Source: JBBREP01 sp036501845 (GTDB taxonomy: Bacteria; Actinomycetota; Acidimicrobiia; IMCC26256; PALSA-610). Taken from it: a stretch of DNA of 34,223 nucleotides. Of this stretch, positions 1 to 8,480 are shown piece after piece. Within the stretch, counting starts at the first letter, position 1. Every line of letters starts with the position of its first letter. The notes under the pieces were generated by a model, which made no database searches, was not told the origin of the DNA, and saw only the letters and a program-made list of their open reading frames with translations. The stretch spans positions 1 to 34,223 of the forward strand of contig DASXZO010000044.1 of NCBI GenBank assembly GCA_036501845.1, in the 5' to 3' direction. The position numbers and the translations under genes are program-made.

Positions 1-1014
1 CCCCCCCCCCCACGCCCGGTGGTTGCGGATGGCGGCGAGGACTCGGTCGCAGGCGACGCCGTCGGCGAAGGTGGGCACGGCCGCGAGCGGTGTCGACGCG
101 TCGAGCCCGCTCGTGACCACATCGCGCACCCGCTCGGCCCAACGCCGCATCGGCAGCAGGTGACGATCGGCGGCCGCGTCGGGAGCAGCTGCATCGTCGG
201 CGGCGTCGATCACCTCGCGCGCGCCGTCGGCACCGCGGCGCACGAGCCGCGCATCGCCGATCAGCTCGAGCACACCGTCGCTGCCACCCACGAGGATGCG
301 CGGCGCGAGCGATGCAGTGGCCACGAACGACGCGTCGAGCGAGATCTCCACGTCGCGGGTGCTGCGCAGCGTGGCGGTGAAGGCGTCGTCGGCGCTGCAC
401 TGATGACGTTCGCCGTCATCGCCCGGGCGCGTGCGGATCGTGGTGGTGAGCGCGGCCGTGGCAACGTGCAGCTCGTCGTCGAGCAGCCAGCGCAACGTGT
501 CGACGGCGTGCGATCCCCACGCGTTCACGAACCCGCCACCGCGCGACTCGTCGAAGAGCCAGCCATAACGCCGCAGCGGCACGCGCGAGGCACTCGACCA
601 GTGCGTCCACGACACACGTTCGACGCGTCCAACCGCGCCGTCGCGTACAAGGGCGCGTAGCCGCTCACGGCCGGGGTCGCAGCGGAACTCGAAGTTCATG
701 AGATGGCGCACACCTGCATCGACCGCCGCCGCGCACAACGACTCCGATGTGTCGGCACCGATCGTGAACGGCTTGTCACACATCACGGCGCCTACGCCGG
801 CGTCGAGCACGATGCGTACGTGGCGATCGTGCAAGAAGGGTGGTGAATGCACGGTGACGAGGTCGGGCCGCTCGCGTGCGATGCCACTCGCGATCCCCTC
901 GTCGTCACGCGCCGACACCACCTGCACCACTGCGCAGCCACGGGTCTCGGAGAACACGGGCGCGACGACACGCGCACCGAATCCCGTGCCCACCACGAGC
1001 ACGCGCACCGTCAC
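1..1014 (-). CDS. Gfo/Idh/MocA-family oxidoreductase, 3' end cut by window edge
   Basis: This is an NAD(P)-dependent sugar or polyol dehydrogenase-like protein that continues past the left edge; 338 codons are visible. The frame starts with GTG at 1014 and is easily missed because it has no early ATG. The N-terminus is a Rossmann fold with GTGFGA at residues 9-14. The family lysine is in CDKPF (Lys81-Pro82), and the active-site helix carries GSHAVDTLRWL (His169, Asp172), the usual GxHxxD pattern. It begins 7 nt after the stop of the YczE-like gene, with a GGGGA stretch upstream, so it is probably the distal gene of the GH4/nagB operon. A role in oxidising or epimerising a sugar released by the GH4 enzymes is inference; the substrate cannot be read from the sequence. 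The last visible codons fall in a run of 11 G (coding strand), so the extreme end may be unreliable. Confidence 0.88.
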   Translation of the reverse strand, partial: MTVRVLVVGTGFGARVVAPVFSETRGCAVVQVVSARDDEGIASGIARERPDLVTVHSPPFLHDRHVRIVLDAGVGAVMCDKPFTIGADTSESLCAAAVDAGVRHLMNFEFRCDPGRERLRALVRDGAVGRVERVSWTHWSSASRVPLRRYGWLFDESRGGGFVNAWGSHAVDTLRWLLDDELHVATAALTTTIRTRPGDDGERHQCSADDAFTATLRSTRDVEISLDASFVATASLAPRILVGGSDGVLELIGDARLVRRGADGAREVIDAADDAAAPDAAADRHLLPMRRWAERVRDVVTSGLDASTPLAAVPTFADGVACDRVLAAIRNHRAWGGG

Positions 1015-1021
1015 GAGCGCG

Positions 1022-1645
1022 TCATTCCCCGTGCACGCCCACTTGGTCGGCGATCGGCACATGGAACCGAGCAAGCGCGATGTGCGTGATCGGCGCGCAT
1101 GCGAGCACGAGCACAATCGTGCCCACGCCGACACTCCCACCCATCAACCAGCCCGCCACGAGCGCGGTGAGCTCGATGCTGAGCCGCACCTTCCACACCG
1201 GAAGGCCGCGCTTGGTGAGCGCGGTCATCAATCCGTCGCGCGGCCCCGGCCCGAGGGCCGCACCGATGTAGATACCTGCGCCGACACCGATGGCGAGCGT
1301 TGCCGACACGAGGACCGCCACGCGACCTGCGAGCGCCCCCGGCGTCGACAGGTGATGGATCGTGAGGCCGGCGATCGGCCCGATGATGGCCACGTTGATC
1401 ACGGTGACGATGCCGATGCGCTGGTGCAACGGGATCCAACCCAGCAGTACGACCAGCCCCACGAGCGACAACACGGTGCCGAAGCTCAAGCCGGTCTTCT
1501 GGGCGATGCCCTGGTGCAGCACATCCCAGGGCGACACGCCCAGCTTCGCTTGCACCGACGCGCCCGTGCCCATGCCGAGCACCACCATGCCCACCAACGC
1601 CTGCGGCAATCGGCGGGCGAGGTCGCGTCGCGTCGGCCGTTGCAT
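1022..1645 (-). CDS. YczE/YitT-like integral membrane protein
   Basis: A 207-aa polytopic membrane protein with about five hydrophobic segments. Family-like motifs are GVSPWDVLHQG near residues 36-46, just after the first membrane segment, and LGPGPRDGLM near residue 135. These resemble the YczE/YyaS/YitT group of bacterial membrane proteins, whose molecular function is unknown. The ATG at 1645 was chosen because the conserved part starts right after it and it lies 41 nt past the stop of the nagB-like gene. Its stop is 7 nt before the start of the dehydrogenase. Position inside a sugar-catabolic operon suggests a transport or export role, but that is only inference. Confidence 0.82.
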   Translation of the reverse strand: MQRPTRRDLARRLPQALVGMVVLGMGTGASVQAKLGVSPWDVLHQGIAQKTGLSFGTVLSLVGLVVLLGWIPLHQRIGIVTVINVAIIGPIAGLTIHHLSTPGALAGRVAVLVSATLAIGVGAGIYIGAALGPGPRDGLMTALTKRGLPVWKVRLSIELTALVAGWLMGGSVGVGTIVLVLACAPITHIALARFHVPIADQVGVHGE

Positions 1646-1686
1646 CACCGCCGAGTAGTCGCGCCCGGCGCGCCGGCTCTCGACGG

Positions 1687-2472
1687 TCACGGCAAGCGCG
1701 ACGCCGACGCGGTGTCGAGCAGCAACACGGCCGCCGCGCACGTGCGCAGTGCCGATCCCGGACACGCCTCGGCGATCGGTCCGGTGAGCGCAGCGTGCAC
1801 CGCGTCGGCCTTGCGCAACTCGGGCACCACGGCAACCACCCGTGCCGCCGACAGCAGCTCGGGGATCGTGACGGTGATGGCCTGCGGAGGCACGTCGGCG
1901 ACGGTCTTGAAATGGCCCTCGCCCACTTGCTGGCCGCGGCACGCGTCGTCGAGGGTCACGATCTTCACCAGCCGCGGATCATCGAAATCGGCGACGGGCG
2001 GGTCGTTGAACGCAAGGTGGCCGTTCTCGCCGATGCCGAGGCAGCACACGTCGAGCGGGTGCGCGGCGAGCAGCGCGGCGTAGCGCGCCGCCTCGGCCTC
2101 GGCGTCGGCCGCGTCGCCATCGAGGTAATGGAACGCACCGATCGGCACCTTGGCGGCAACGCGTTCGCGCATGTACCGCTGGAAGCTCGCGGGATGGTCC
2201 CGGCTGATGCCCACGTACTCGTCCATGTGGAACGCGGTCACCCTCGTCCAGTCGATGGCGCCGGCGCCCGAAGTGGACCGTTCGACGAGTCGTTCGAGGA
2301 ACGCAAGTTGCGAGTTCCCGGTGGCGAGCATCACGTTGGCCGCGCCGCGGGCTGCGATGGCGCCGGCGAGCGCGTCCTCCACCTCACGAGCCGCGTCCGC
2401 CGCGAGCTCGTCGATCGAGTCGTGGACCCGGACGGTCAGCGCGTCGACGGTGAACGCACGCGGCGCGCTCAC
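1687..2472 (-). CDS. nagB: NagB-family glucosamine-6-phosphate deaminase/isomerase-like protein
   Basis: A 261-aa protein, close to the usual NagB length. Family motifs are TGNSQ at 51-55 (phosphate loop), FHMDEY at 81-86 (catalytic Asp84, matching NMDEY in Escherichia coli NagB) and GIGENGHLAFNDP at 146-158. The E. coli residues Asp141, His143 and Glu148 correspond here to Asn150, His152 and Asp157, so the proton-relay set is altered. The protein may therefore belong to a NagB-like subfamily with a different sugar phosphate. The GTG start at 2472 overlaps the TGA of the preceding GH4 gene (GTGA, 4 nt), which implies translational coupling. In context it would process an amino-sugar phosphate or related ketose from the GH4 pathway. 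No dedicated kinase, PTS or NagA is visible in the window. Confidence 0.85.
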   Translation of the reverse strand: MSAPRAFTVDALTVRVHDSIDELAADAAREVEDALAGAIAARGAANVMLATGNSQLAFLERLVERSTSGAGAIDWTRVTAFHMDEYVGISRDHPASFQRYMRERVAAKVPIGAFHYLDGDAADAEAEAARYAALLAAHPLDVCCLGIGENGHLAFNDPPVADFDDPRLVKIVTLDDACRGQQVGEGHFKTVADVPPQAITVTIPELLSAARVVAVVPELRKADAVHAALTGPIAEACPGSALRTCAAAVLLLDTASASRLP

Positions 2473-3854
2473 GAGACGACGTTGCCCGCGAACTGTGGGA
2501 GCCAGCGCGCGGTCTCGTCGATGAGCTCGTTCGTCATGCGCCACACGTCGTCGTAGTCGATGCGGCTCGCGAGCGGATCGGCGAGCATCGCTTGGAACGC
2601 GAGCTCGCGGTCGCCGGCCAGTGCGGCCTCCACCGTGAGCTCCTGCGACGCCGACACGCGGCGCAGGTACTCGGCGAGCAGCGGCGGCGCCCACACCACG
2701 TCGCGCGGCCGTACACCTTGCGCGTCGATCTCGCCGATGCCCTCGACCACGGCGTCGTCAGGGATGTCCGGGCACTGGCCGGTGTTCGGCACGTTGATCG
2801 GGAACGATCGCGTCTTGTCGCGCAGCCGCGAGTCGATGATCGGTGCGACGATCTCGCCCGACGGACGGTTCGGCAACGCGTCGGCGGCGAGCATCTTCTC
2901 GAGGTTCTTGATGAACATCGACTGGTGCAGCTCGCGGTCCGAGATCGGCGTGAGCTTCACTCCCCACTTGCCGCCCCAATCGGAATGCTCGGTGAGGAAC
3001 CCCGGGAAGAACTCCACGAGATGGCGGTCGCCGGCGCCGGGCAGCGCACCAAAGCGCCGGAACAGCTCGAACTTGACCTTGTTCTGCTCGACGATGCCGG
3101 CCTTCGTCCAGTCGCCGCCGCCCGAGATCGCCTCGTGCCCGATCATCTCGGGCAGGTGCAACGTCTCGCGGCCGAACGCCTCGGGGTCTTCGAGCTTGTC
3201 GGCGAGCTCGGCGAGACCGTCACGACCGTCGGCGGTGAGCTTGGTGATGACGGGAAGGTGGTTGACGCCGCACACCTCGATGTCGATCGCTCGCATGTCG
3301 CAGTCGAGCAGCAGCGAGAGCTGAAACGTGGCGAGTGTGACCTCGTGGCAGAGACCGATGGTCTCGATCGAGGTGGCCGACGTGACCGACCTCGTCAGTG
3401 TGGTCATCGGGTTCGTGAGGTTGAGCAGCCACGCGTCGGGGCAGCGCTCCTCCATGTCGCGGGCGATGCCCACGAGCACAGGGATGTTGCGCAACGCACG
3501 GTTGATCCCGCCCGGGCCGACGGTGTCGCCCACCGACTGCTTGATGCCGTAGCGCTCGGGCACCGCGAGATCGATCGCCATGCTCGTGAGCGCGCCGGTG
3601 GAGATGCACACGACCACGTAGTCGGAACCCGCTAACAGCTCACGACGGTTCGTGCTCGTGGTGCAGGTGAGCTTCGTGCCCGCGAGCTCGTTGATGTGCT
3701 CGACGAGCTCGCGCATGCGCGGCAGTGGCTCGGGGTCGAGGTCGCAGAGCGCCACCTCGGCGTCGGCGAGCGATCGGGTCTGGGCAATGTCGAGGAGCAA
3801 CGTGGGCGCCCACTGGTACGAACCGCCGCCGATGAACGTGATCTTCGTGCTCAA
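2469..3854 (-). CDS. GH4 family NAD+/divalent-metal-dependent glycosidase (CHEV type)
   Basis: A 461-aa cytoplasmic glycosidase of family GH4, which cleaves glycosides by a redox-elimination mechanism using NAD+ and a divalent metal, typically Mn2+. The dinucleotide loop is FIGGGSYQWAP near residues 7-17, followed by NLTNPM at 145-150, the metal-ligand signature CHEV at 169-172 (Cys169) and GVNHLP at 196-201 (His199). In GH4 the four residues beginning at this Cys track substrate class. CHEV does not match the CN[VI]P or CDMP signatures of 6-phospho-glucosidases, so a non-phosphorylated sugar, possibly a uronide, is more likely. The start is TTG at 3854, with GGAGGAG at 3860-3866 five bases upstream. 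It overlaps nagB downstream and sits 108 nt after a paralogue. Confidence 0.92.
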   Translation of the reverse strand: MSTKITFIGGGSYQWAPTLLLDIAQTRSLADAEVALCDLDPEPLPRMRELVEHINELAGTKLTCTTSTNRRELLAGSDYVVVCISTGALTSMAIDLAVPERYGIKQSVGDTVGPGGINRALRNIPVLVGIARDMEERCPDAWLLNLTNPMTTLTRSVTSATSIETIGLCHEVTLATFQLSLLLDCDMRAIDIEVCGVNHLPVITKLTADGRDGLAELADKLEDPEAFGRETLHLPEMIGHEAISGGGDWTKAGIVEQNKVKFELFRRFGALPGAGDRHLVEFFPGFLTEHSDWGGKWGVKLTPISDRELHQSMFIKNLEKMLAADALPNRPSGEIVAPIIDSRLRDKTRSFPINVPNTGQCPDIPDDAVVEGIGEIDAQGVRPRDVVWAPPLLAEYLRRVSASQELTVEAALAGDRELAFQAMLADPLASRIDYDDVWRMTNELIDETARWLPQFAGNVVS

Positions 3855-3962
3855 GCGGGCTCCTCCGGCGTATCGAACTCGAACCTGACGCTCATGTCAG
3901 CCTACGGCGAGGTCCAACGTGAGCCGTGTGGGAGCTCGCAGCGCAGCCGCAGGCGGCCGCAA

Positions 3963-5336
3963 TCAGAATTGCGGGAGCCAGGGTTCGAGGGCGTCGAGCA
4001 TCTCACCGGTCATCGCGGCCGCGGCCTCGTACGGCAACCGCCCGGCGATCGGGTCGGCGAGCATCGCTTCGAACGCGAGCGTCCGGTCACCCAGGATCCC
4101 GGCGTCGACCGTCAGCTCCTGGGCCACCACTGTGCGACGCACGTACTCACCGAGGATCCCGCCCACCGTGGCCTCGTCGCGCGGGCGCACGCCGTCGCCG
4201 TCGGCAATGCCCATCGCCTCGACGATCACGCCCGGCGGCAGGTCGGGGATTTGTCCGGTGTTGGGCAGGTTCATCGGCAGCGCCCGAGCCTTGCCCGTGA
4301 CCACGCCGTCGATGAGGTTGGCCACGAGCTCGCCCGACGGGAAGCGCGTCACTTCGGCCGACGCCACGCGCTCCTCGAACTCGCGCACGTCGTCGTCGGC
4401 GTCTTCCATGTGACCCGACAGGCCGTAGTGGTGGATGCGCCAGTTCTCGCCGTGCTCGTTGAGGTCGTTCACGAAGCCGGGCATGAACTCCACTACGTGA
4501 TGGTCGTGCGCGCCGGGCATCACACCGAAGCGGCGGAACAGCTCGAGCTTCACCGGCGTGTTCGCCACCACGTCGGCCTTCGTCCACTGCTCGCCGTCGG
4601 AGAACTTGGTCCAGTGCATCGGCTCGGGCGGGGGCATCCAGATCGGTTCGGCCCCGCGACCGTCGAGGTCGTCGAGCACCTCACGCACCTTCGCGAAGCC
4701 GTCCTCCTCGCCCATGCGCAACGCCACGATCATCGGGAAGTGGTTCACGCCGGCCACGATCGGATCGATGGTGTGCATCGGCGCGTCGGTGAGCAGCGAG
4801 AGCACGAAGCTGCACCCGATGAGCTCGTTGCAGAGACCGACGGTGCGCATGCCGGTCTCTCTCGCGACGGTGCGGGTGAGCGCGCTGAGCGGGTTGCTCA
4901 CGTTCATGAACAGCGCGTTCGGGCACACCTCGGCGGCGTCGCGCCCGAAGCCCAGCACTACGGGAATCGAACGCAAGGCTCGCATCACGCCACCCGGTCC
5001 GATCGAGTCGCCGATCGGCTGGCGGATGCCATAGCGCGCCGGGATCTCGAGATCGTGGCGCATGCTGTCGAAGCCGCCCACCGAGAAGGCGCTCACCACG
5101 AACTCGGCGCCCTGCAGCGCCTTCTTGCGGTCGCCCTCGGCCCGCACGGCGAGCTTGATGTCGCGCTGCTGCGCGATCTGCTCGCCGTAGGCCACCATCT
5201 CGCCGACCTTGCTCATGTCGAGGTCGTGCAGCACGACCTCGGCATCTTCGAGCGAAGGAGTGTTGGCGAAGTCGGACAAGAGGCGCGGGGCCCAGTGGTA
5301 ACTCCCGCCGCCGATCATCGTGATGCGAGCGTTCAT
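3963..5336 (-). CDS. GH4 family NAD+/divalent-metal-dependent glycosidase (CNEL type)
   Basis: A 457-aa paralogue of the neighbouring GH4 enzyme. It has the same order of motifs: MIGGGSYHWAP near residues 7-17, MNVSNPL at 144-150, Cys169 in CNEL (169-172) and AGVNHFP with His199. The metal ligands Cys and His are conserved, so it should be active. The signature CNEL differs from its neighbour's CHEV and from the phospho-glucosidase signatures I know, so the two paralogues probably act on different glycosides or anomers. The ATG at 5336 has a strong purine-rich site (GGGGGAG) ending a few bases upstream. It is the first gene of the catabolic run after the regulator, and its products would pass to the second GH4 enzyme, the NagB-like protein and the dehydrogenase. 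Exact substrate unknown. Confidence 0.92.
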   Translation of the reverse strand: MNARITMIGGGSYHWAPRLLSDFANTPSLEDAEVVLHDLDMSKVGEMVAYGEQIAQQRDIKLAVRAEGDRKKALQGAEFVVSAFSVGGFDSMRHDLEIPARYGIRQPIGDSIGPGGVMRALRSIPVVLGFGRDAAEVCPNALFMNVSNPLSALTRTVARETGMRTVGLCNELIGCSFVLSLLTDAPMHTIDPIVAGVNHFPMIVALRMGEEDGFAKVREVLDDLDGRGAEPIWMPPPEPMHWTKFSDGEQWTKADVVANTPVKLELFRRFGVMPGAHDHHVVEFMPGFVNDLNEHGENWRIHHYGLSGHMEDADDDVREFEERVASAEVTRFPSGELVANLIDGVVTGKARALPMNLPNTGQIPDLPPGVIVEAMGIADGDGVRPRDEATVGGILGEYVRRTVVAQELTVDAGILGDRTLAFEAMLADPIAGRLPYEAAAAMTGEMLDALEPWLPQF

Positions 5337-5399
5337 CTTCTCCCCCGCTCATTTCCTGGAGAAGGCCGTGCAAGCACGCCCTTCACGCCGTCGTCTTCG

Positions 5400-5413
5400 C
5401 GCCCCCGGGGGCG
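5400..5413. repeat. 14-bp perfect GC palindrome between regulator and GH4 genes
   Basis: The sequence CGCCCCCGGGGGCG reads identically on both strands. It lies in the 104-nt gap between the LAL regulator stop (5441) and the GH4 start (5336), about 64 nt upstream of the GH4 ATG. It could be an operator. As a hairpin it would have almost no loop and there is no T-run, so it is a poor terminator. In DNA this GC-rich it could also be chance. Confidence 0.3.
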
Positions 5414-5440
5414 TAGTCGTGATCTTCGCACCGTCGCGGT

Positions 5441-8400
5441 CTACGCCACCAGACCGAGGTCGCGGGCGCGGGCCGCGGCCTCCACACGGTTCTGCGCGTG
5501 GAGCTTCATCAGGATGTTCGACACGTGCACACTCGCCGTCTTCACACTGATGAACAGCTCGTCGGCGATCTGGCGGTTGGTGCGGCCACGGGCCACGAGT
5601 GCGATCACCTCGATCTCCCGTGCCGTGAGCCCCGACGATGCAGCAGCCTTCTCGTGCGCCGCTTCGGGGTCGACACCCAGGTCGACCCGTCCGCGGGCCG
5701 CGAGATCGAGCACCGCCCGGCGGATGGGTTGCGCGCCCATCGCGTCGGCGAGCTCGAAGGCGATGCGTAGCGGTTCGGTGGCCGCCTCGGCGCCGAGGCC
5801 GGCCCGCAGTGCAGCCTCACCCTCGCGCCAGCGCGCGTACGCCACATGCGGCGGCCGGTTGCAGGCCTCCCACATCTTGGCCACGCCGGCCCACACATTC
5901 GGGTCGTGTTCGCCTCGGGCGCGCGCCAACTCGGCGCGCGCTTGGGCGCGCAGCACCGGCCGGTGGGGCCGCACCGCGTCGAACCGGGGGTCGACAGGCA
6001 GCGCCTCGTCGAGCGCGATCACGAGCGCTTCGGCCGGCGCGATCGCATCTGGTCGGCCTGCGCCCGCGTCGACCACAGCGGTCAGCACTTCGCTGATGAA
6101 CCAGTCGGGCTCTTCGAGGAGCGAGCAGTCGCGGTCGTCGAACTCGGTGCGCCATTTCTCGAGCACGGCGACGGCACCGCTCACATCGCCCCGCGCGATC
6201 GCGAGTGAGCCCTCGAAATACGGTGACAGCTTGCGGGCGCCGCCACTGATCGCGTAACCGGCCATGCGCGCGAACACCGCTTCGGCGCCCGCCACGTCGC
6301 CGCGATGAAGCAGCAGGCGGAACCACGCGTCGTCGCGGTGCAGGGCGTCGATACCCACCGCGTCGAGGTGCGCGACTTTGCGCAACTCATCTTCGACCTC
6401 GTCCCAGCGACCGAGTTCGAACAGCGCGTCGGCGAGATGCGTGCGCAGGAACACACTGTCGCACTGCGAGAGCCCGTGCTGTTCCACTTCCACGAGGCCG
6501 GACCGCGCCACTGCGAGCGCTTCCTCGAAGCGGTTCGCGGTCTCGAGCGCACCCGAGATGTTCACGTAGGCGCGCGATACGTCGGGCCACGAGCCGTTGT
6601 CGCGGGCGATGTCCAGCGAGAGATACAGCTCGGCCAGACCCTCTTCGAGTGCGCCCTGGTGGGCGAGCACGCTGCCGCGGGTATTGCGGGCATGCCCTTC
6701 GACCACCCGGTCGCCGACGGCCCGCGCGCTGGTGATCGCGGCGTCGCACCAGCCCAGTGCCTCGTCGTTGCGGTCGTGCACCATCAGTTGCTGGCCGAAG
6801 GCCGCCTCTACGAGCGCACGCTCGTGCGACGGCGGCTGTTCGGGCACCAGCCGCGCGGCCGCTTCGTTGTGCACGATCACGTCGTCGAACGGCCGGCGGT
6901 TCATCCACATGTAGCGGGCGACGCGCTCGTGCACGAGCGCGGCCGTGACGGGGTCGTCGCGCTCGTCGACCACGGTGAGGGCGCGCTCGGCAAGCGCAAG
7001 CGCGCGGTCGTTGCGGCCGGACAGCTCGGCGGCCGACGCCGTGCGCCGCACGATCTCCACATACGACGCTTCGACCAGTTGCGAGGCATCCGGCACGCGC
7101 TCCCACAGCTCGAGCGCGCGTTCCAGGTGCGCGAGCGCCTCCGGGAACGCGTACATCTGGCGCGCGCCCTCTGCGGCGCGCACCGCGGCGCGCAGCGCGT
7201 TCGGCAGGTCGTGCGCCGAATACCAGTGGCACGCGAGTTCGGCGTCGACATCAGCCGTTCGCGCTTCGAGCAGCTCGGGACGCGCCGTGAGCACGCTCGC
7301 CACCCGCTCGTGCATCTCGGCGCGCTCGCCGGGGAGCAGGTCGTCGTACACGGCCTCCTGTACGAGGGCGTGGCGGAATCGGTAGCCCGCGTCGTCGGCC
7401 ACGAGCACGTGCTGCTCCACGCACTCGCGCAGCGCCTCGTGGTCGAGGCACTTGCCTTCGGACGACACCACGGCCTCGAGGAACGAGTGCGGTACCCGAG
7501 CACCGATCACCGCGGCCACCTGCAAGATGACGCGGGCGCCCGCGGAGAGCGCGTCGATGCGTGCGAGGAGAAGGTCGCGCAACGTGGGCGGCAGCGCGCC
7601 GCCGGCCGTGCCTGCGGCCAGCAGCTCCTCGGCGAAGAAGGCGTTGCCCTCCGAACGGGCGAGGATCTCGTCGACCAGCTCGGCGTCGGGCTCCGCGCCA
7701 CGGATCGCCGTGACCAATTCCGCGAGCTCGCCGCGGCTGAGGCGCGCCAGCTCGTGGCGTTCGACGCGCCCGCTGCGGTCGAGCTCGGCCAGCACCGGTC
7801 GCAGCGGGTGGCGCCGGTGCAACTCGTCGCTGCGGTAGGTGGCCACCACCACCGCCCGCACATCGCGCAGGTTGCGGGCGAGGAACACGAGCAGGTCGAG
7901 CGTGGAGCGGTCGGCCCAGTGGAGGTCCTCGATCACGAAGACCGCGGTCGACTGCTCGCCGAGACGTTCGAGCACACCGAGCACGTGCTCGAACAGGCGC
8001 CGCTGGGAGAGCTCGTCGTCGTCGCCCCCCTGGCCGTCACGATCGAGCTCGGGCAGCAGGTGCGCCAACTCGCGACGGGCCGGACCGATCACGGCGTCGA
8101 GCTCGGCCGGATCGAGCCGGCGTACCAATTGGCGCAACGCCTCCACCACTGGCGCGTACGGCAGCGCTCGGTCGACCAGCTCGAGGCAGCCGCCGACGAG
8201 CGCGGTGCCGTGGCGCCGCTCGGTGCGCTCGACATACTCGGTGACCAGGCGTGACTTGCCGACGCCGGCCTCGCCGCCGAGCAGGTACACGCCCGATTGG
8301 GCGTTCTCGTCGGCAGCAGTGAACATCTCGTCGAGCCGCACGAGCTCGGCTGCTCGCCCGATCAGGTGCGGACTCGAGACGCGACCAGGCACGAGTGCCA

Positions 8401-8449
8401 GTCTGGCACCCGCGCCCGAAAGCGACTGTCGAGTATCGCTCACCGTCAC
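5441..8449 (-). CDS. LAL-type transcriptional regulator (AAA ATPase, TPR-like middle, LuxR HTH)
   Basis: A 1002-aa regulator of the large ATP-binding LuxR (LAL/MalT-like) class. An N-terminal AAA ATPase domain begins at HLIGRAAEL (about residue 28), with Walker A GGEAGVGKS at 58-66 and a Walker B region VFVIEDLHWADRS. A long alpha-helical, TPR-like middle section follows. The C-terminal LuxR-type helix-turn-helix, about residues 937-1002, contains LTAREIEVIALVARG and NRQIADELFISVKTASVHVSNI. Such proteins activate transcription after binding a ligand, often a sugar, and ATP. The gene is 104 nt upstream of the two GH4 genes and codirectional, so control of that operon is a reasonable inference. 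GTG 8449 is the outermost start; an in-frame GTG at 8443 is equally possible because no strong ribosome-binding site separates them. Confidence 0.93.
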   Translation of the reverse strand: MTVSDTRQSLSGAGARLALVPGRVSSPHLIGRAAELVRLDEMFTAADENAQSGVYLLGGEAGVGKSRLVTEYVERTERRHGTALVGGCLELVDRALPYAPVVEALRQLVRRLDPAELDAVIGPARRELAHLLPELDRDGQGGDDDELSQRRLFEHVLGVLERLGEQSTAVFVIEDLHWADRSTLDLLVFLARNLRDVRAVVVATYRSDELHRRHPLRPVLAELDRSGRVERHELARLSRGELAELVTAIRGAEPDAELVDEILARSEGNAFFAEELLAAGTAGGALPPTLRDLLLARIDALSAGARVILQVAAVIGARVPHSFLEAVVSSEGKCLDHEALRECVEQHVLVADDAGYRFRHALVQEAVYDDLLPGERAEMHERVASVLTARPELLEARTADVDAELACHWYSAHDLPNALRAAVRAAEGARQMYAFPEALAHLERALELWERVPDASQLVEASYVEIVRRTASAAELSGRNDRALALAERALTVVDERDDPVTAALVHERVARYMWMNRRPFDDVIVHNEAAARLVPEQPPSHERALVEAAFGQQLMVHDRNDEALGWCDAAITSARAVGDRVVEGHARNTRGSVLAHQGALEEGLAELYLSLDIARDNGSWPDVSRAYVNISGALETANRFEEALAVARSGLVEVEQHGLSQCDSVFLRTHLADALFELGRWDEVEDELRKVAHLDAVGIDALHRDDAWFRLLLHRGDVAGAEAVFARMAGYAISGGARKLSPYFEGSLAIARGDVSGAVAVLEKWRTEFDDRDCSLLEEPDWFISEVLTAVVDAGAGRPDAIAPAEALVIALDEALPVDPRFDAVRPHRPVLRAQARAELARARGEHDPNVWAGVAKMWEACNRPPHVAYARWREGEAALRAGLGAEAATEPLRIAFELADAMGAQPIRRAVLDLAARGRVDLGVDPEAAHEKAAASSGLTAREIEVIALVARGRTNRQIADELFISVKTASVHVSNILMKLHAQNRVEAAARARDLGLVA

Positions 8450-8480
8450 ACCGGCCTGCGGTGGTGCCGTCGGCGTGCCG

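Noticed and set aside
3696..8254. Long plus-strand open frames (853 and 649 codons) opposite the GH4 and LAL genes
   Set aside because: They are antisense to strongly supported genes, show low-complexity His/Arg/Val-rich composition and have no family motifs; this is a codon-bias artefact of GC-rich DNA.
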